NCBI RefSeq assembly: GCF_001591625.1
Contig: NZ_BCVG01000023.1
Span: 1 to 45,116 of the forward strand
Origin: Metabacillus fastidiosus NBRC 101226
GTDB lineage: Bacteria > Bacillota > Bacilli > Bacillales > Bacillaceae
Reading direction: 5' to 3'
Length of the DNA: 45,116 bases
The notes beneath the pieces were generated by a model. That model did no database searches, was not told where the DNA came from, and worked only from the letters and a program-made list of their open reading frames with translations. Positions 19,178 to 28,346 of the stretch are shown here, in pieces. Positions within the stretch are counted from its first letter, which is position 1; the number at the start of each line of letters is the position of its first letter. The translations under genes were made by a program, and so were the position numbers.

Positions 19178-20539
19178 CTAAATCTTACTATAACTTTTAG
19201 ATGCTCCTGTTTTTTGAATGAATACATTTTTCGGCTTCTTTAGATTAAGGTGTTCACGGAGAGTATTTCCCTCATAATCTAAGCGGAATAATTTTCTCTC
19301 TTGTAAGATTGGAATGACTAGACGAACAAAGTCCTCTAAATCATTGGGCAGAAGCGGGAATTGTATCATGAATCCATCTGCTGCTTTTTCAGTAAACCAT
19401 TTCTCCAATTCATCAGCAATTTGAACTGGGGTACCGATGAATCCGTCTCGTCTGGCTGCTCCAAAAAATCTTGTATACAAGTCTCCAACTTTTAGATCTT
19501 CTTTTTCAACAATTTTTTTCATTTCATTAAAATTACTTTGAATACTGTTTACATGTGGAAATTCAATCTCTCTCGCAGGTGTATCAAGAGAGTATTTTGA
19601 AAAGTCCACATTACCCATGTAACCTGAAACAAATTTTAAAGCTTCATAAGGATCGATTAAGTTTTGTAAATCATTATATTTTTGGATAGCAGCTTCTTCT
19701 GTTTCTCCGATAATAGGGGAAATACCGTGAAGAATATGTAACTCATCTTCGTTCCTGCCAAAATCCTTTAGCTGTGATTTAAGTTTTTTATAATGGTGTT
19801 TTGCTTCTTTTATATTATCCCAGTGAACAAAAACTACTTCTGCTGTCCGTGCAGCTAATCTTTGTCCTGGAAGAGAGGCGCCGGCTTGAATAATAACGGG
19901 CTGACCTTGTTTGGAGCGGGCAATATTTAACGGTCCTTTAACGGAAAAGTACTTACCTTTAAAGTTCAGCTCATGTAATTTGTCAGGGTTAAAAAACTGT
20001 CCGGTTTGCTTATTATATGTAAATGCATCGTCTTCCCATGAATCCCATAATCCTTGTACAACGTCAATAAATTCTTCCGCTCTTTCATAACGATGATCAT
20101 GCTCCCAATGTTTATCACGGCTGAAGTTAAGTGCTGTTTCACCAGTTGCATCAGCCGTTGTTACTACGTTCCAGGCAGCCCGGCCACCGCTTATATGGTC
20201 AACAGAGGCAAATTGACGAGCAAGTATGTATGGTTCACTATATGTGGTAGAAGCAGTAGCTCCTACACCAATCTTTCGGGTTACAGCACTAAGAGCTGTA
20301 ATTAATACAACCGGATCGAATCTATTTAGTATTTGCGGATGAGACTCCGGATTAATCGCCAGACTGTCCGCGATGAAGGCTAGATCGAATTTCCCTCTTT
20401 CTGCAGTCTGTGCTAAATGCTGCAGCGCTTCTATATCAATACTGGTGTTGGGCTTTGCTGATGGATGACGCCATGATGCAACATGTATACCAGTTCCGAC
20501 TAAATATGCGGCTAGTTTCATTTCTCTGTTTTGGCTCAT
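19178..20539 (-). CDS. LLM-class flavin monooxygenase (SnaA/CmoJ/YtmO-like)
   Basis: A 453-residue NtaA/SnaA-family monooxygenase with RGKFDLAFIADSLA, the ASTTYSEPYILARQFASVDH block and GRAAWNVVTT. It is the last gene of a minus-strand operon, 15 bp after a MetQ-type lipoprotein gene. Bacillus relatives (YxeK/CmoJ, YtmO) oxidise S-alkylated cysteines after N-acetylation to release usable sulfur. The GNAT and M20 genes divergently transcribed at 24894-26608 are the partners expected for acetylation and deacetylation. The exact substrate is inferred. It is paralogous to the monooxygenase at 2038-3426. Confidence 0.88.
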   Translation of the reverse strand: MSQNREMKLAAYLVGTGIHVASWRHPSAKPNTSIDIEALQHLAQTAERGKFDLAFIADSLAINPESHPQILNRFDPVVLITALSAVTRKIGVGATASTTYSEPYILARQFASVDHISGGRAAWNVVTTADATGETALNFSRDKHWEHDHRYERAEEFIDVVQGLWDSWEDDAFTYNKQTGQFFNPDKLHELNFKGKYFSVKGPLNIARSKQGQPVIIQAGASLPGQRLAARTAEVVFVHWDNIKEAKHHYKKLKSQLKDFGRNEDELHILHGISPIIGETEEAAIQKYNDLQNLIDPYEALKFVSGYMGNVDFSKYSLDTPAREIEFPHVNSIQSNFNEMKKIVEKEDLKVGDLYTRFFGAARRDGFIGTPVQIADELEKWFTEKAADGFMIQFPLLPNDLEDFVRLVIPILQERKLFRLDYEGNTLREHLNLKKPKNVFIQKTGASKSYSKI

Positions 20540-20554
20540 TTACAGTTCCCTCGC

Positions 20555-21406
20555 TTACTTATTTGAATATGTTTCTTTATATTGACTTAATTCGTCCAAT
20601 GTAATAAATGTCGGAATATAGTTTCCTTTATAAGTATCTTCAATAAATTTCTCAGTTTCCTCTGATTGATAGATATTAACTAATTTTTGAAAAGTTTTAT
20701 TTTCAAGGTTCTCTTTTTTTGCTGCAATTATATTAATATATGGTTTTGCAGTTTTATTTTCATGGATTAATGCATCTTTTAAAGAAAGTCCTGCTTCTAC
20801 TGCTACACCATTGTTAATAACAGAGCCCGCAGTATCCTCCATTACCCTTGGTGTACTTGCACTGTCTACTGGAACGATTTCAAGTTTTTTTGGATTGTCT
20901 TTTATCTTATCTGCTCCCCCATTGCCGTCAAAGTCATCAACGACCGTTAAAAGTTTTGCTTCTTGCAGCAGTAATAATGCGCGTCCCCAATTTGACTGGT
21001 CATTTGGCACAGCAATTTGTGCACCATCTGGAATTTCATCGATTGTTTTGTATTTAGTTGAATATAAGCCGATTGGAGCAATAATGGTCGTTCCGATCGG
21101 TACTAGGTTCGTATTGTTTTTAGAATTAAATGAATCCAAGTATGCAACATGCTGAAAGGCATTTACATCAACATCACCGTTTATTAGAGCTTCATTAGGG
21201 TCATAGGCAGAAGAAAAGTTAACTATTTCAATTTCCAGACCTTCTTTTTTAGCTTGTTCCTTTAAAAATTCCCATGTGCGCAGTTCATAGTTTCTAATAC
21301 CAACTTTAATTTTTTCGTCTTTTTCTTGAGTGTTAGTACTGTTGCTTGAGCATCCAGCGAGGAGAATAATAAGCGTTAATATAGTGAATATTGTTATCTT
21401 TTTCAT
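20555..21406 (-). CDS. metQ: NlpA/MetQ-family substrate-binding lipoprotein, first copy
   Basis: A 283-residue lipoprotein with lipobox LAGC (C19). The NlpA fold shows KIKVGIRNYELRTWEFLKE, NGDVDVNAFQHVAYLD, IAPIGLYSTKYKTIDEIPDG and the AVPNDQSNWGRALLLLQEA stretch. Family members bind D/L-methionine or related sulfur amino acids. It sits between metI and the monooxygenase gene, so it may deliver the monooxygenase substrate. It is clearly diverged from the second binding protein at 23316-24161. Confidence 0.87.
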   Translation of the reverse strand: MKKITIFTILTLIILLAGCSSNSTNTQEKDEKIKVGIRNYELRTWEFLKEQAKKEGLEIEIVNFSSAYDPNEALINGDVDVNAFQHVAYLDSFNSKNNTNLVPIGTTIIAPIGLYSTKYKTIDEIPDGAQIAVPNDQSNWGRALLLLQEAKLLTVVDDFDGNGGADKIKDNPKKLEIVPVDSASTPRVMEDTAGSVINNGVAVEAGLSLKDALIHENKTAKPYINIIAAKKENLENKTFQKLVNIYQSEETEKFIEDTYKGNYIPTFITLDELSQYKETYSNK

Positions 21407-21512
21407 TACAGTTCCTCCATAATTTTATAGTGGATGGCAGACAGTAAAGCCAGATTGAACTTCTCTAATAATAAGCAAAGATATATTGAAGCTTCTAGTA
21501 ACTGAAAAGTTT

Positions 21513-22163
21513 TTATAGTCTTCTAATTTTTCTTTCAAGAATATTTCCAATGCCTTGAACAGCCTGAACAATGAAAACTAGAATGATAACTGTAACAAAA
21601 ATTGTAATTGTGCTAAAACGCTGATATCCATAGGTTATAGCGACATCACCTAGTCCACCGCCGCCTATCGCACCTGCCATTGCTGTTGCTCCAATTAAAC
21701 CAATTGTAGCCGTCGTTATACTGAGGATCAGTGATGCAAATGATTCTGGAATAATAAAGCGAGAGATAATTTCAAATGGGGTTGCACCCATAGATTTTGC
21801 TGCTTCAATAATTCCCTCATCTACTTCTAACAGTGAATTTTCAACAAGCCTTGATATATATGGACCAACATGAAGAACAAGTGGGACAATCGCTGCCGTT
21901 GTTCCGATTGATGTTCCTACAATCAATCGCGTAAGCGGGATAATAGCAACAAGTAAAATAATGAAAGGGATGGAACGAAAAATATTAACGACTGGATTTA
22001 CAATAGAAAAGATAAATTTGTTCTCTAAAATATGTCCCTTTCTCGTAACAACTAGTAAAATTCCAAGGAATATTCCGAGGATGCTTCCGAAAAAGAGTGA
22101 AATGCTAACCATGTAGAGCGTTTCCCACAAAGCTTTCAAAATGAGCTCCGTACTTACTTCCAT
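21513..22163 (-). CDS. metI: MetI-family ABC permease
   Basis: A 216-residue permease with five predicted helices and the EAA loop EAAKSMGATPFEIISRFIIP, typical of MetI in length and order. GGAGGTGA precedes the ATG, and the gene overlaps the end of metN by 59 bp. It forms the channel for the adjacent MetN ATPase and the two MetQ-like lipoproteins. Confidence 0.9.
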   Translation of the reverse strand: MEVSTELILKALWETLYMVSISLFFGSILGIFLGILLVVTRKGHILENKFIFSIVNPVVNIFRSIPFIILLVAIIPLTRLIVGTSIGTTAAIVPLVLHVGPYISRLVENSLLEVDEGIIEAAKSMGATPFEIISRFIIPESFASLILSITTATIGLIGATAMAGAIGGGGLGDVAITYGYQRFSTITIFVTVIILVFIVQAVQGIGNILERKIRRL

Positions 22164-23184
22164 TGACAGTCACCTCCGTTACTTTCACTTTTTGGTCATG
22201 AATAAATTTTAAAGCTCTATCAATTTCTCTATTGTCACCGATTAATTCAACAATTAAGTTACCGAATGGAATGTTCTGAAGTTCAGTAATGTTACCGTAT
22301 AAAATATTAATTTGTACATCGAACATTTTTGCTACTCTGGAGACGAGAGGCTGCCCGGTACTTAAACCAAGAAAATCAATTTTGAAAATACGGCTGAATT
22401 TATCTTTTTCGCTTAATAATTTATATACTGTTTCAGGAATTTCATCGCGTATGACTGAGCGGATAAAATTACGTGTCGTTTCTGTTTCAGGATTAGCAAA
22501 AATATTAATGATTTGCCCTGATTCAACGATGCGTCCATTTTCCATGACGGCTACATTGTTACAAATTTGCTTAATAACTTCCATTTCATGAGTGATCATT
22601 AAAATTGTAATATTATATTTTTTATTTATTCTTTTTAGTAATTGTAAAATTGATGTTGTAGTTTGCGGATCAAGTGCAGATGTTGCTTCATCACATAATA
22701 AAATAGATGGATTTGTTGCTAGTGCACGAGCTATACCAACCCTTTGCTTTTGACCGCCTGAAAGCTGGTCTGGATAACTTTCTGCTTTATCCTCCAGGCC
22801 GACAAAATGAAGAAGTTCATCTACACGATTTTTAATTTCTTCCTTCCCTTTTTTACTTAATAGCAAAGGCATCGCTATGTTATGAAAAACAGTTTTTGAG
22901 TTAAGTAAATTAAAGTGTTGGAAAACCATTCCGATATTCTTTTTAGCTTCTCTTAATTCTTTGTTAGAAAGGGCTACTAAGTTTCTTCCTTCGACAATGA
23001 CTGTTCCGGAAGTTGGGTATTCCAATAAATTGACTATACGAAGGAGTGTGCTTTTTCCTGCACCGCTAAATCCGATGACACCGAAAATATCACCTTTCTC
23101 AATTGTAAGATTAATATCTTTTAATGCTTCGATCTCTTTTGCCCCATCGTTAAATAATTTTGAAACTTCATGAAAATGTATCAA
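22105..23184 (-). CDS. metN: MetN-family ABC ATPase with NIL domain
   Basis: A 359-residue ATPase with Walker A GFSGAGKST, signature LSGGQKQR and Walker B ILLCDEATSALDP. Residues from about 275 form the C-terminal NIL (ACT-like) domain that in MetN binds methionine and inhibits transport. It starts at TTG 23184 with GAGGTGG upstream. The family is methionine uptake, but the operon partners suggest a broader or modified sulfur amino acid as substrate. Confidence 0.9.
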   Translation of the reverse strand: MIHFHEVSKLFNDGAKEIEALKDINLTIEKGDIFGVIGFSGAGKSTLLRIVNLLEYPTSGTVIVEGRNLVALSNKELREAKKNIGMVFQHFNLLNSKTVFHNIAMPLLLSKKGKEEIKNRVDELLHFVGLEDKAESYPDQLSGGQKQRVGIARALATNPSILLCDEATSALDPQTTTSILQLLKRINKKYNITILMITHEMEVIKQICNNVAVMENGRIVESGQIINIFANPETETTRNFIRSVIRDEIPETVYKLLSEKDKFSRIFKIDFLGLSTGQPLVSRVAKMFDVQINILYGNITELQNIPFGNLIVELIGDNREIDRALKFIHDQKVKVTEVTVNGSKYGAHFESFVGNALHG

Positions 23185-23245
23185 AGTGAGCCACCTCGAT
23201 TTTTCTTAATGATTATCATTGGTTTTCAGAAGAAGGTTGTGAAAT

Positions 23246-23281
23246 GTTCATGAAGGGGATATAAAGATTAGCTTCATGAAC
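23246..23281. other. Stem-loop between metQ and metN
   Basis: GTTCATGAAG (23246-23255) and CTTCATGAAC (23272-23281) form a perfect 10-bp stem in the 131-bp gap after the metQ-like gene. There is no T-run on the minus strand. It may be a 3'-end stabiliser raising binding-protein mRNA relative to the ATPase mRNA; that function is inferred. Confidence 0.5.
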
Positions 23282-23315
23282 ATTCCTGACATGAACAGTT
23301 TCTTATTTTTGCTAT

Positions 23316-24161
23316 TTAGAAGGCTGGAACAACAGCACCTTCATATTTTTCTAGAATAAATTTCTTTACTTTCTCAGTCGTTAACACTTTTGCAAGCTTC
23401 TGGATTGGCTCGCTGTCTTTATTGTCTGGACGAGAAACTAGAATATTAACATATGGAGAATCGGTTCCTTCAATAATAAGAGCATCTTCAAGTGGCTTAA
23501 ATCCACCTTCTAGAGCATAGTTTGTATTGATTGCTGATGCCTCTACGTCATCAAGTGAGCGTACAAGAAGCGGACCGTCAACAGGAACGAATTCAATTTT
23601 TTTATCATTTTTCTTAATATCTTCAATTGTATAATTCCCATCTTTTTCTTTATTCAATTCAATAATATTGTTATTTTCAAATAATAATAATGCTCGTGAA
23701 AAGTTAACAGGATCTTTAGGGACTGCTACTTTCGCTCCTTCCGATAAATCTTCAATCTTTTTGATTTTTTTTGAATAAACACCAAAAGGTTCAATATGTA
23801 CACCAATAACTTTTACTAAGTCCAAGCCGCTGTCCTTATTTACTTGTTCTAAAAAAGGTGTATGTTGGAAGAAGTTGGCATCGATCTGTTTCTCAGCAGT
23901 TTGCTGATTTGTTTGGATACCGTCTGATGAACTGACTTCCAATTTAATCCCTTCTTTTTCTAAATCAGATGCAATATACTCCAATATTTCTGCATGTGGG
24001 GTAGAGGATGCACTAATTTTTAAGGTTACTTCTTTCTTTTCTTCTTTTTGCCCATTGTCCTTGTCTGCTGCAGTCGATGCTTTTTCACCATTTCCGCAAC
24101 CTGAAATAACAAGAGCCAGAAGGGTAGTGAATACTGCTGCTAACCATTTTGCCTTTTTCAT
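23316..24161 (-). CDS. metQ: NlpA/MetQ-family substrate-binding lipoprotein, second copy
   Basis: A 281-residue lipoprotein with lipobox ISGC (C22). It shows VTLKISASSTPHAEILEYIA, QIDANFFQHTPFLEQVNK, VHIEPFGVYSKKIK and KVAVPKDPVNFSRALLLFE, the standard MetQ signature set. The ATG at 24161 is preceded by AAAAGGAG; an upstream in-frame start at 24185 lies before that RBS and is less likely. It is the first gene of the minus-strand operon, with a perfect palindrome immediately upstream. Confidence 0.88.
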   Translation of the reverse strand: MKKAKWLAAVFTTLLALVISGCGNGEKASTAADKDNGQKEEKKEVTLKISASSTPHAEILEYIASDLEKEGIKLEVSSSDGIQTNQQTAEKQIDANFFQHTPFLEQVNKDSGLDLVKVIGVHIEPFGVYSKKIKKIEDLSEGAKVAVPKDPVNFSRALLLFENNNIIELNKEKDGNYTIEDIKKNDKKIEFVPVDGPLLVRSLDDVEASAINTNYALEGGFKPLEDALIIEGTDSPYVNILVSRPDNKDSEPIQKLAKVLTTEKVKKFILEKYEGAVVPAF

Positions 24162-24180
24162 TAAACAACACTCCTTTTCT

Positions 24181-24217
24181 ACCAAGTAAACACATTAATT
24201 AGAGTTGTTTACTTGGT
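24181..24217. promoter_or_regulatory. Perfect 11-bp inverted repeat upstream of metQ
   Basis: ACCAAGTAAAC (24181-24191) and GTTTACTTGGT (24207-24217) are exact reverse complements separated by 15 bp. The repeat ends about 20 bp before the metQ start, just upstream of its RBS. It could be a repressor operator or an mRNA hairpin controlling the operon. I see no S-box (SAM riboswitch) pattern here. Confidence 0.6.
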
Positions 24218-24442
24218 TTTAATGTTTGATATTCCTCTTTTAAAATTAAGAAGAGGTCATTTTATTCAAATAATTTATTCTTGGGAGAGGATATAAAATG
24301 AATTTTAAAGGCAATTCATTTGGTTCTTACTGTCTATTATTTGAAATTGATTTCCACTCTACTTCAAAAAAACATATCAGTCAACAAGTTTTTTAATTTT
24401 TCTGAAATTTTCATACTGTATAAAATTCTTTCTAAATTATAC

Positions 24443-24471
24443 TTTACAGATTGGAATAATATGAGTAAAAT
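24443..24471 (+). promoter_or_regulatory. Sigma-A promoter of the glutaredoxin-GNAT-M20 operon
   Basis: TTTACA (24443-24448), a 17-bp spacer and TAAAAT (24466-24471). Transcription would begin near 24478, about 120 nt before the first start codon and about 30 nt before a complete terminator hairpin. Confidence 0.6.
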
Positions 24472-24504
24472 GAGAGCTAAGTATAAAAGCTGATTGGTCA
24501 ACCA

Positions 24505-24543
24505 AAAGCTCCTGTTCGTTCTAAGACGTTCAGGAGTTTTTTT
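24505..24543 (+). terminator. Leader terminator (possible attenuator)
   Basis: AAAAGCTCCTG pairs with CAGGAGTTTTTTT, with a second symmetric stem CGT/ACG inside (24516-24529) and seven T's at the end. It lies downstream of the promoter at 24443-24471 and upstream of the glutaredoxin start at 24599, with no plus-strand gene before it. Attenuation control of the operon is the simplest reading. Confidence 0.7.
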
Positions 24544-24598
24544 GTGCAATTTCCCTCTCATTCATGAAAAAATAAGCGAAGGAAGGAGTTTTATTACT

Positions 24599-24868
24599 AT
24601 GCCGAGAGAGCTATCTGTTGTTGTTTGGTCAAAAGAAGGCTGCCATTATTGTGATGAAGTGAAAAAATATTTACAAGAAAGAGAAATTAGCTATGAAACA
24701 ATTGATGTAACAAATAAGGATGAATGGAGAGATATTTTACAAATTAAATATAATGTACGCCATGTTCCTGTTATTGAGATTGGTGAGAATAATGTTTATA
24801 GAGCAGTAACAGAGGTGGGAATATCACATTTGGAAAGAGTGTTAAATACTGAAGAAGCTAAGTTATAG
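24599..24868 (+). CDS. Glutaredoxin-like thiol-disulfide protein (YtnI-like)
   Basis: An 89-residue glutaredoxin-fold protein with the CxxC motif C15-H-Y-C18 and the cis-proline segment VRHVPVIEI. The start ATG at 24599 is set by GGAAGGAG (24581-24588). YtnI of the B. subtilis ytmI operon is a similar small glutaredoxin-like protein encoded with a monooxygenase, an acetyltransferase and an M20 amidohydrolase, which is exactly this neighbourhood. It may reduce a cysteine disulfide or a thiol intermediate. Confidence 0.85.
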   Translation: MPRELSVVVWSKEGCHYCDEVKKYLQEREISYETIDVTNKDEWRDILQIKYNVRHVPVIEIGENNVYRAVTEVGISHLERVLNTEEAKL

Positions 24869-24893
24869 AAGGGAAGGACAGAGGGGGTTTTGT

Positions 24894-25403
24894 ATGTCTA
24901 ATCAAATTTTAATAAGCGAGTTAGTTGATGAAGAGCGTGAAATAGTAAGAAGTTTATTAATTGAAAGCTATCAACAGTATGAGGAAGAATATTCGGCTCC
25001 TGAATTATGGCAGGAATATTTGGAGAATATTCGCTCATCTGTTGATAATCCTTATATTGATAAAATTTTCGTTGCAAAAGATGGGGAGGAGATTCTTGGA
25101 ACGATACAGATTTTTAAATCTTCCGAAGAAGCATACGGAAAGCCGGAGCTTCAAATTTTTTCTCCTATCATTAGACTATTAGCTGTTCATCCTAATGCAA
25201 GAAGTCGAGGAGTTGCCCAGCAATTACTGGATACAAGTATAAATTATGCAAAGAGCATAGGCGCCGTTTCTCTATTTTTACATACGAGTAATAAGATGCA
25301 AAAAGCGATTCGATTGTATGAATGGCTTGGTTTCAAACGGGATAAGGAAAAAGAATTTGAAGGAAAAGATGTATTAGTAATGTGCTATCGTCTGGATTTA
25401 TAA
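24894..25403 (+). CDS. GNAT-family N-acetyltransferase (SnaB/YxeL-like)
   Basis: A 169-residue GNAT protein. Motif A is IIRLLAVHPNARSRGVAQQL with the acetyl-CoA loop RSRGVA; motif B includes AIRLYEWLGFKRDKE. It lies between the glutaredoxin and the M20 amidohydrolase. By analogy with Bacillus S-(2-succino)cysteine salvage, it would acetylate the alpha-amino group of an S-substituted cysteine before monooxygenation. The substrate is inferred from context. Confidence 0.85.
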   Translation: MSNQILISELVDEEREIVRSLLIESYQQYEEEYSAPELWQEYLENIRSSVDNPYIDKIFVAKDGEEILGTIQIFKSSEEAYGKPELQIFSPIIRLLAVHPNARSRGVAQQLLDTSINYAKSIGAVSLFLHTSNKMQKAIRLYEWLGFKRDKEKEFEGKDVLVMCYRLDL

Positions 25404-25420
25404 AAGAAGGAGGTGTTATT

Positions 25421-26608
25421 TTGAGTAGAACAGATCAATTAGAAGAGCATTTAATTGCAATTCGGCGTCATCTCCATCAATATCCTGAACTATCAAATGA
25501 AGAATATGAAACAACAAAGTTTATTAGAAAATGCCTTGAGGAGAATAATATCAGTATTCTTGAAACAAAACTAAAAACGGGTGTTATTGCAGAAATAAAG
25601 GGTAAGAAGGAGGGGCCGGTCATTGCAATCCGTGCAGATATTGATGCTCTTCCTATTGAAGAGAAGACTGGACTTTCATATACCTCAAAAATCAGTGGGA
25701 AGATGCATGCATGCGGGCATGATTTTCATACAGCAGCAGCGATTGGTGCTGCTTATCTCCTAAAAGAGAATGAAGAAAATTTAAATGGAACAATTAAATT
25801 TATTTTTCAGCCAGCGGAGGAATTAGGTGGAGGAGCTGAAAAAGTTATAAAAGATGGTCATATTAGGAATGTTGAAGCTATTATTGGAATACATAATAAG
25901 CCGGACTTACAAGTTGGAACGATTGGTCTAAAAGCAGGGGCGCTAATGGCAGCAGTAGATCGTTTTCAAGTTGTTTTTTATGGAAAAGGAAGCCATGCAG
26001 CTATGCCTCATAATGGAAGTGACCCAATTACAGCATCTGCTTATTTAATTACAGCCCTTCAAACGATCGTAAGCCGAAATGTTTCTCCGCTTCATAGTGC
26101 GGTTGTCAGTGTAACAAAAATAACAGGGGGAAGCACGTGGAATGTTATTCCAGGTGATGTAACAATTGAGGGCACAATTCGTACCTTTGATCATCATATT
26201 CGCCAGGAAGTAGAAGCGAGATTCCGGAAAATTATAGAACATACAGCCTCAGGTTTTTCTCAAGAGTTCTCCATCCGCTGGTTTCCAGGACCGCCTCCAC
26301 TGCAAAATAATCCTGCTGTTACAGAAATTCTCCATCAGTCTGCAAATAGTCAGTCTTTGCATATTATTGATCCTGTTCCATCGATGGCAGGAGAGGACTT
26401 TTCTTATTATTTACAGCATATACCCGGTGCATTTGTTTTTTTTGGGACTAATGGCAATGAAGATTGGCATCATCCTGCTTTTACAATTGATGAAAAAAGC
26501 TTAATGAAAGCTGCACAATTTCTCTATAAAGGTGCTTTAAGTGTGTTAAACCATTATGTGGATGACTATTATAAGCTAAAAAATAAGCAGCCCTATTCAG
26601 TCGAATGA
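25421..26608 (+). CDS. M20-family metallo-amidohydrolase (YxeP/SndB/YtnL-like)
   Basis: A 395-residue peptidase-family M20D enzyme. Di-metal ligand blocks are HACGHDFHTAA, QPAEELGGG, GIHNKPDL and WHHPAFTID; the dimerisation (lid) domain lies at about 180-290. TTG 25421 is the start, with AGAAGGAGG (25405-25413) upstream; the in-frame ATG at 25382 would overlap the acetyltransferase gene. The expected job is removing the N-acetyl group after the LLM monooxygenase step, returning cysteine or a related product. The last gene of the plus-strand operon, it runs into a terminator. Confidence 0.88.
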   Translation: MSRTDQLEEHLIAIRRHLHQYPELSNEEYETTKFIRKCLEENNISILETKLKTGVIAEIKGKKEGPVIAIRADIDALPIEEKTGLSYTSKISGKMHACGHDFHTAAAIGAAYLLKENEENLNGTIKFIFQPAEELGGGAEKVIKDGHIRNVEAIIGIHNKPDLQVGTIGLKAGALMAAVDRFQVVFYGKGSHAAMPHNGSDPITASAYLITALQTIVSRNVSPLHSAVVSVTKITGGSTWNVIPGDVTIEGTIRTFDHHIRQEVEARFRKIIEHTASGFSQEFSIRWFPGPPPLQNNPAVTEILHQSANSQSLHIIDPVPSMAGEDFSYYLQHIPGAFVFFGTNGNEDWHHPAFTIDEKSLMKAAQFLYKGALSVLNHYVDDYYKLKNKQPYSVE

Positions 26609-26626
26609 ACAGAGCTGCTTATTTTT
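26581..26626. terminator. Terminator overlapping the M20 gene end
   Basis: AAATAAGCAGC (26581-26591) pairs with GCTGCTTATTT (26614-26624), with further T's following. The left arm lies inside the last codons of the amidohydrolase gene. It may also serve the convergent chemoreceptor gene. Confidence 0.8.
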
Positions 26627-26651
26627 CTTATATTTTACTAATAATTATCGT

Positions 26652-28346
26652 TTAAAGTTTAAATTTATTAACAATTGTATTAAGTTTATTCGCCATCTCA
26701 GTTATTGAATCTGAGCGGGATGCAACTTCTTCAACAGAAGCGGCCGTTTGTTCAGTTGCAGCCGATACTTCTTGAGCACTATTAGACATATTCTCATTAG
26801 CTTCTTCTAAACGATGAACGAGTTGAACAATTTGAGCAGAAGTTTCTGCTTCATCATGTGTTAAGGAGGATAGTCCTTTAATTTCACTAACAATATTTTT
26901 TACGGCAAAGCTGATTTTCTCCAGTGCTTCACCAGTTTCATTAACTGTTTGTTCTCCTTCTTCTACATTTTTACGGCTTTCTTCAATTCTGTGGACAGTT
27001 TCATTAATACTTGCCGTAATCTTTGCCACAAGATTGCCGACTTCTGAAGCTTCCCGGTTTGATTGTTCTGCTAATTTGCGTACCTCATCAGCAACAACGG
27101 CGAAACCTTTTCCATTTTCACCAGCACGTGCAGCTTCAATTGCGGCATTTAATGCAAGTAAATTCGTTTGTTCTGCAATTTGAGTGATTGCTTCTGTAAT
27201 ATTTTGAATTTCAGATGTGTAATTACTTAATGTTCCGATAATTTGCTGTGTATCTAAAGTAGATGATTTAATAACATTCATTCTCTCTACAATTTCATGA
27301 ACCTTTTGTATACCTTGTTCAGCTGTTACCATAGTATGTTCTGCGCTATCAACACTAGCATCTGCTTTTTCCTTAGATGAGCTGATTAAACTAGCTAAGC
27401 TCGTTAATGCTTTTGAAGCGTCACCGGTCATTTCAGCTCCTGTAGAAGTTTCAGAAGCTACCTCCTCCATTTTGTTAGAAACACGACTAAGTGCTGTGCT
27501 CATTTCATTCATGGAAGCAGATGTAGTATTCACATTTGAAACTAGTTCTGCTGAGGCACCTTTAATCGTTGAAATAACTTCTCTTAGATTGGCGGACATC
27601 TCATTAAGATTTCTAGCTAGATCTCCTACTTCATCATTGCTTTTAACACGTAGAGCAGATGCAGTTATATCACCGTCTGCAATGATTCTCGTTCTCTCGA
27701 TCAGTTGTGAGATTGGCTTTGTCTTCTTTCTAATTAAAAATAATGTAAGGATTGTTGCCAAAATTAATGGAATAGAGCCTAATAAAATTCCATCCTTCAC
27801 AACAGTCCAAGTACGGTCTGAAACGATGTTGCCGTCAAAATCGATTACGTTAACAGCAATAACCTCTTTACTGGGATCATGGTCTTTGAAAATAGGCGCA
27901 TATCCAGAGAGTCTTTTCATTCCGCCATATTCGTAAATATGAGAATAGGTAGAATGCTTCATTTCTAGTAACATATTAATAGCATCTTTATCCATATAAA
28001 AGGAATCGCCCACATTGAATCCTTTATTTTTCAAATTATCATCCATTGCTAAAATTTTGCCATCCAGATCAAGAATATATTGGCTTTCAAAAATAGCTTT
28101 ATGGTTGACAGTCCAGTTAAGAAAATCCCCTATTTCATCATTTCTCTTTCCACTCATTATGTCACTAACATCTTGAGGTGTCAGTAGACCCGTTGTAATA
28201 TTCGCACAACCATATGCTTCTATTCCGGCTGCTTCATAAAGACTCTTGTACGCTGTTCTGTAGGTCGTGAAAGAAGTAATGATTAAAGATGAAAAAATAA
28301 CACCGATAATAATAATTCCAAGTTTCCACGTTAATGTCCTTTTCAT
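26652..28346 (-). CDS. Methyl-accepting chemotaxis protein
   Basis: A 564-residue chemoreceptor: TM1 (about 9-27), an extracytoplasmic single-dCache-sized sensor (28-187), TM2 (about 188-206), HAMP (about 207-260) and a cytoplasmic signalling coiled coil (265-564). The hairpin tip carries [19 protein letters not shown], the conserved CheA/CheW contact. Methylation-type Glu/Gln-rich helices flank it (ending ...[20 protein letters not shown]). The ligand is unknown. It is monocistronic. Confidence 0.93.
   Translation of the reverse strand: MKRTLTWKLGIIIIGVIFSSLIITSFTTYRTAYKSLYEAAGIEAYGCANITTGLLTPQDVSDIMSGKRNDEIGDFLNWTVNHKAIFESQYILDLDGKILAMDDNLKNKGFNVGDSFYMDKDAINMLLEMKHSTYSHIYEYGGMKRLSGYAPIFKDHDPSKEVIAVNVIDFDGNIVSDRTWTVVKDGILLGSIPLILATILTLFLIRKKTKPISQLIERTRIIADGDITASALRVKSNDEVGDLARNLNEMSANLREVISTIKGASAELVSNVNTTSASMNEMSTALSRVSNKMEEVASETSTGAEMTGDASKALTSLASLISSSKEKADASVDSAEHTMVTAEQGIQKVHEIVERMNVIKSSTLDTQQIIGTLSNYTSEIQNITEAITQIAEQTNLLALNAAIEAARAGENGKGFAVVADEVRKLAEQSNREASEVGNLVAKITASINETVHRIEESRKNVEEGEQTVNETGEALEKISFAVKNIVSEIKGLSSLTHDEAETSAQIVQLVHRLEEANENMSNSAQEVSAATEQTAASVEEVASRSDSITEMANKLNTIVNKFKL

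Noticed and set aside
24162-24300. S-box (SAM) riboswitch before the metQ-metN-metI operon
   Set aside because: Expected from the transporter family, but no S-box core pattern or terminator with T-run is present on the minus strand; only a simple palindrome is seen.
24364-24561. 65-codon minus-strand ORF in the divergent sulfur-locus interval
   Set aside because: It spans the plus-strand promoter and the leader terminator hairpin and has no ribosome binding site; its composition is that of AT-rich non-coding DNA.
27472-27936. 154-codon plus-strand ORF inside the chemoreceptor gene
   Set aside because: Antisense shadow of the HAMP/signalling region; no RBS and no recognisable domain.
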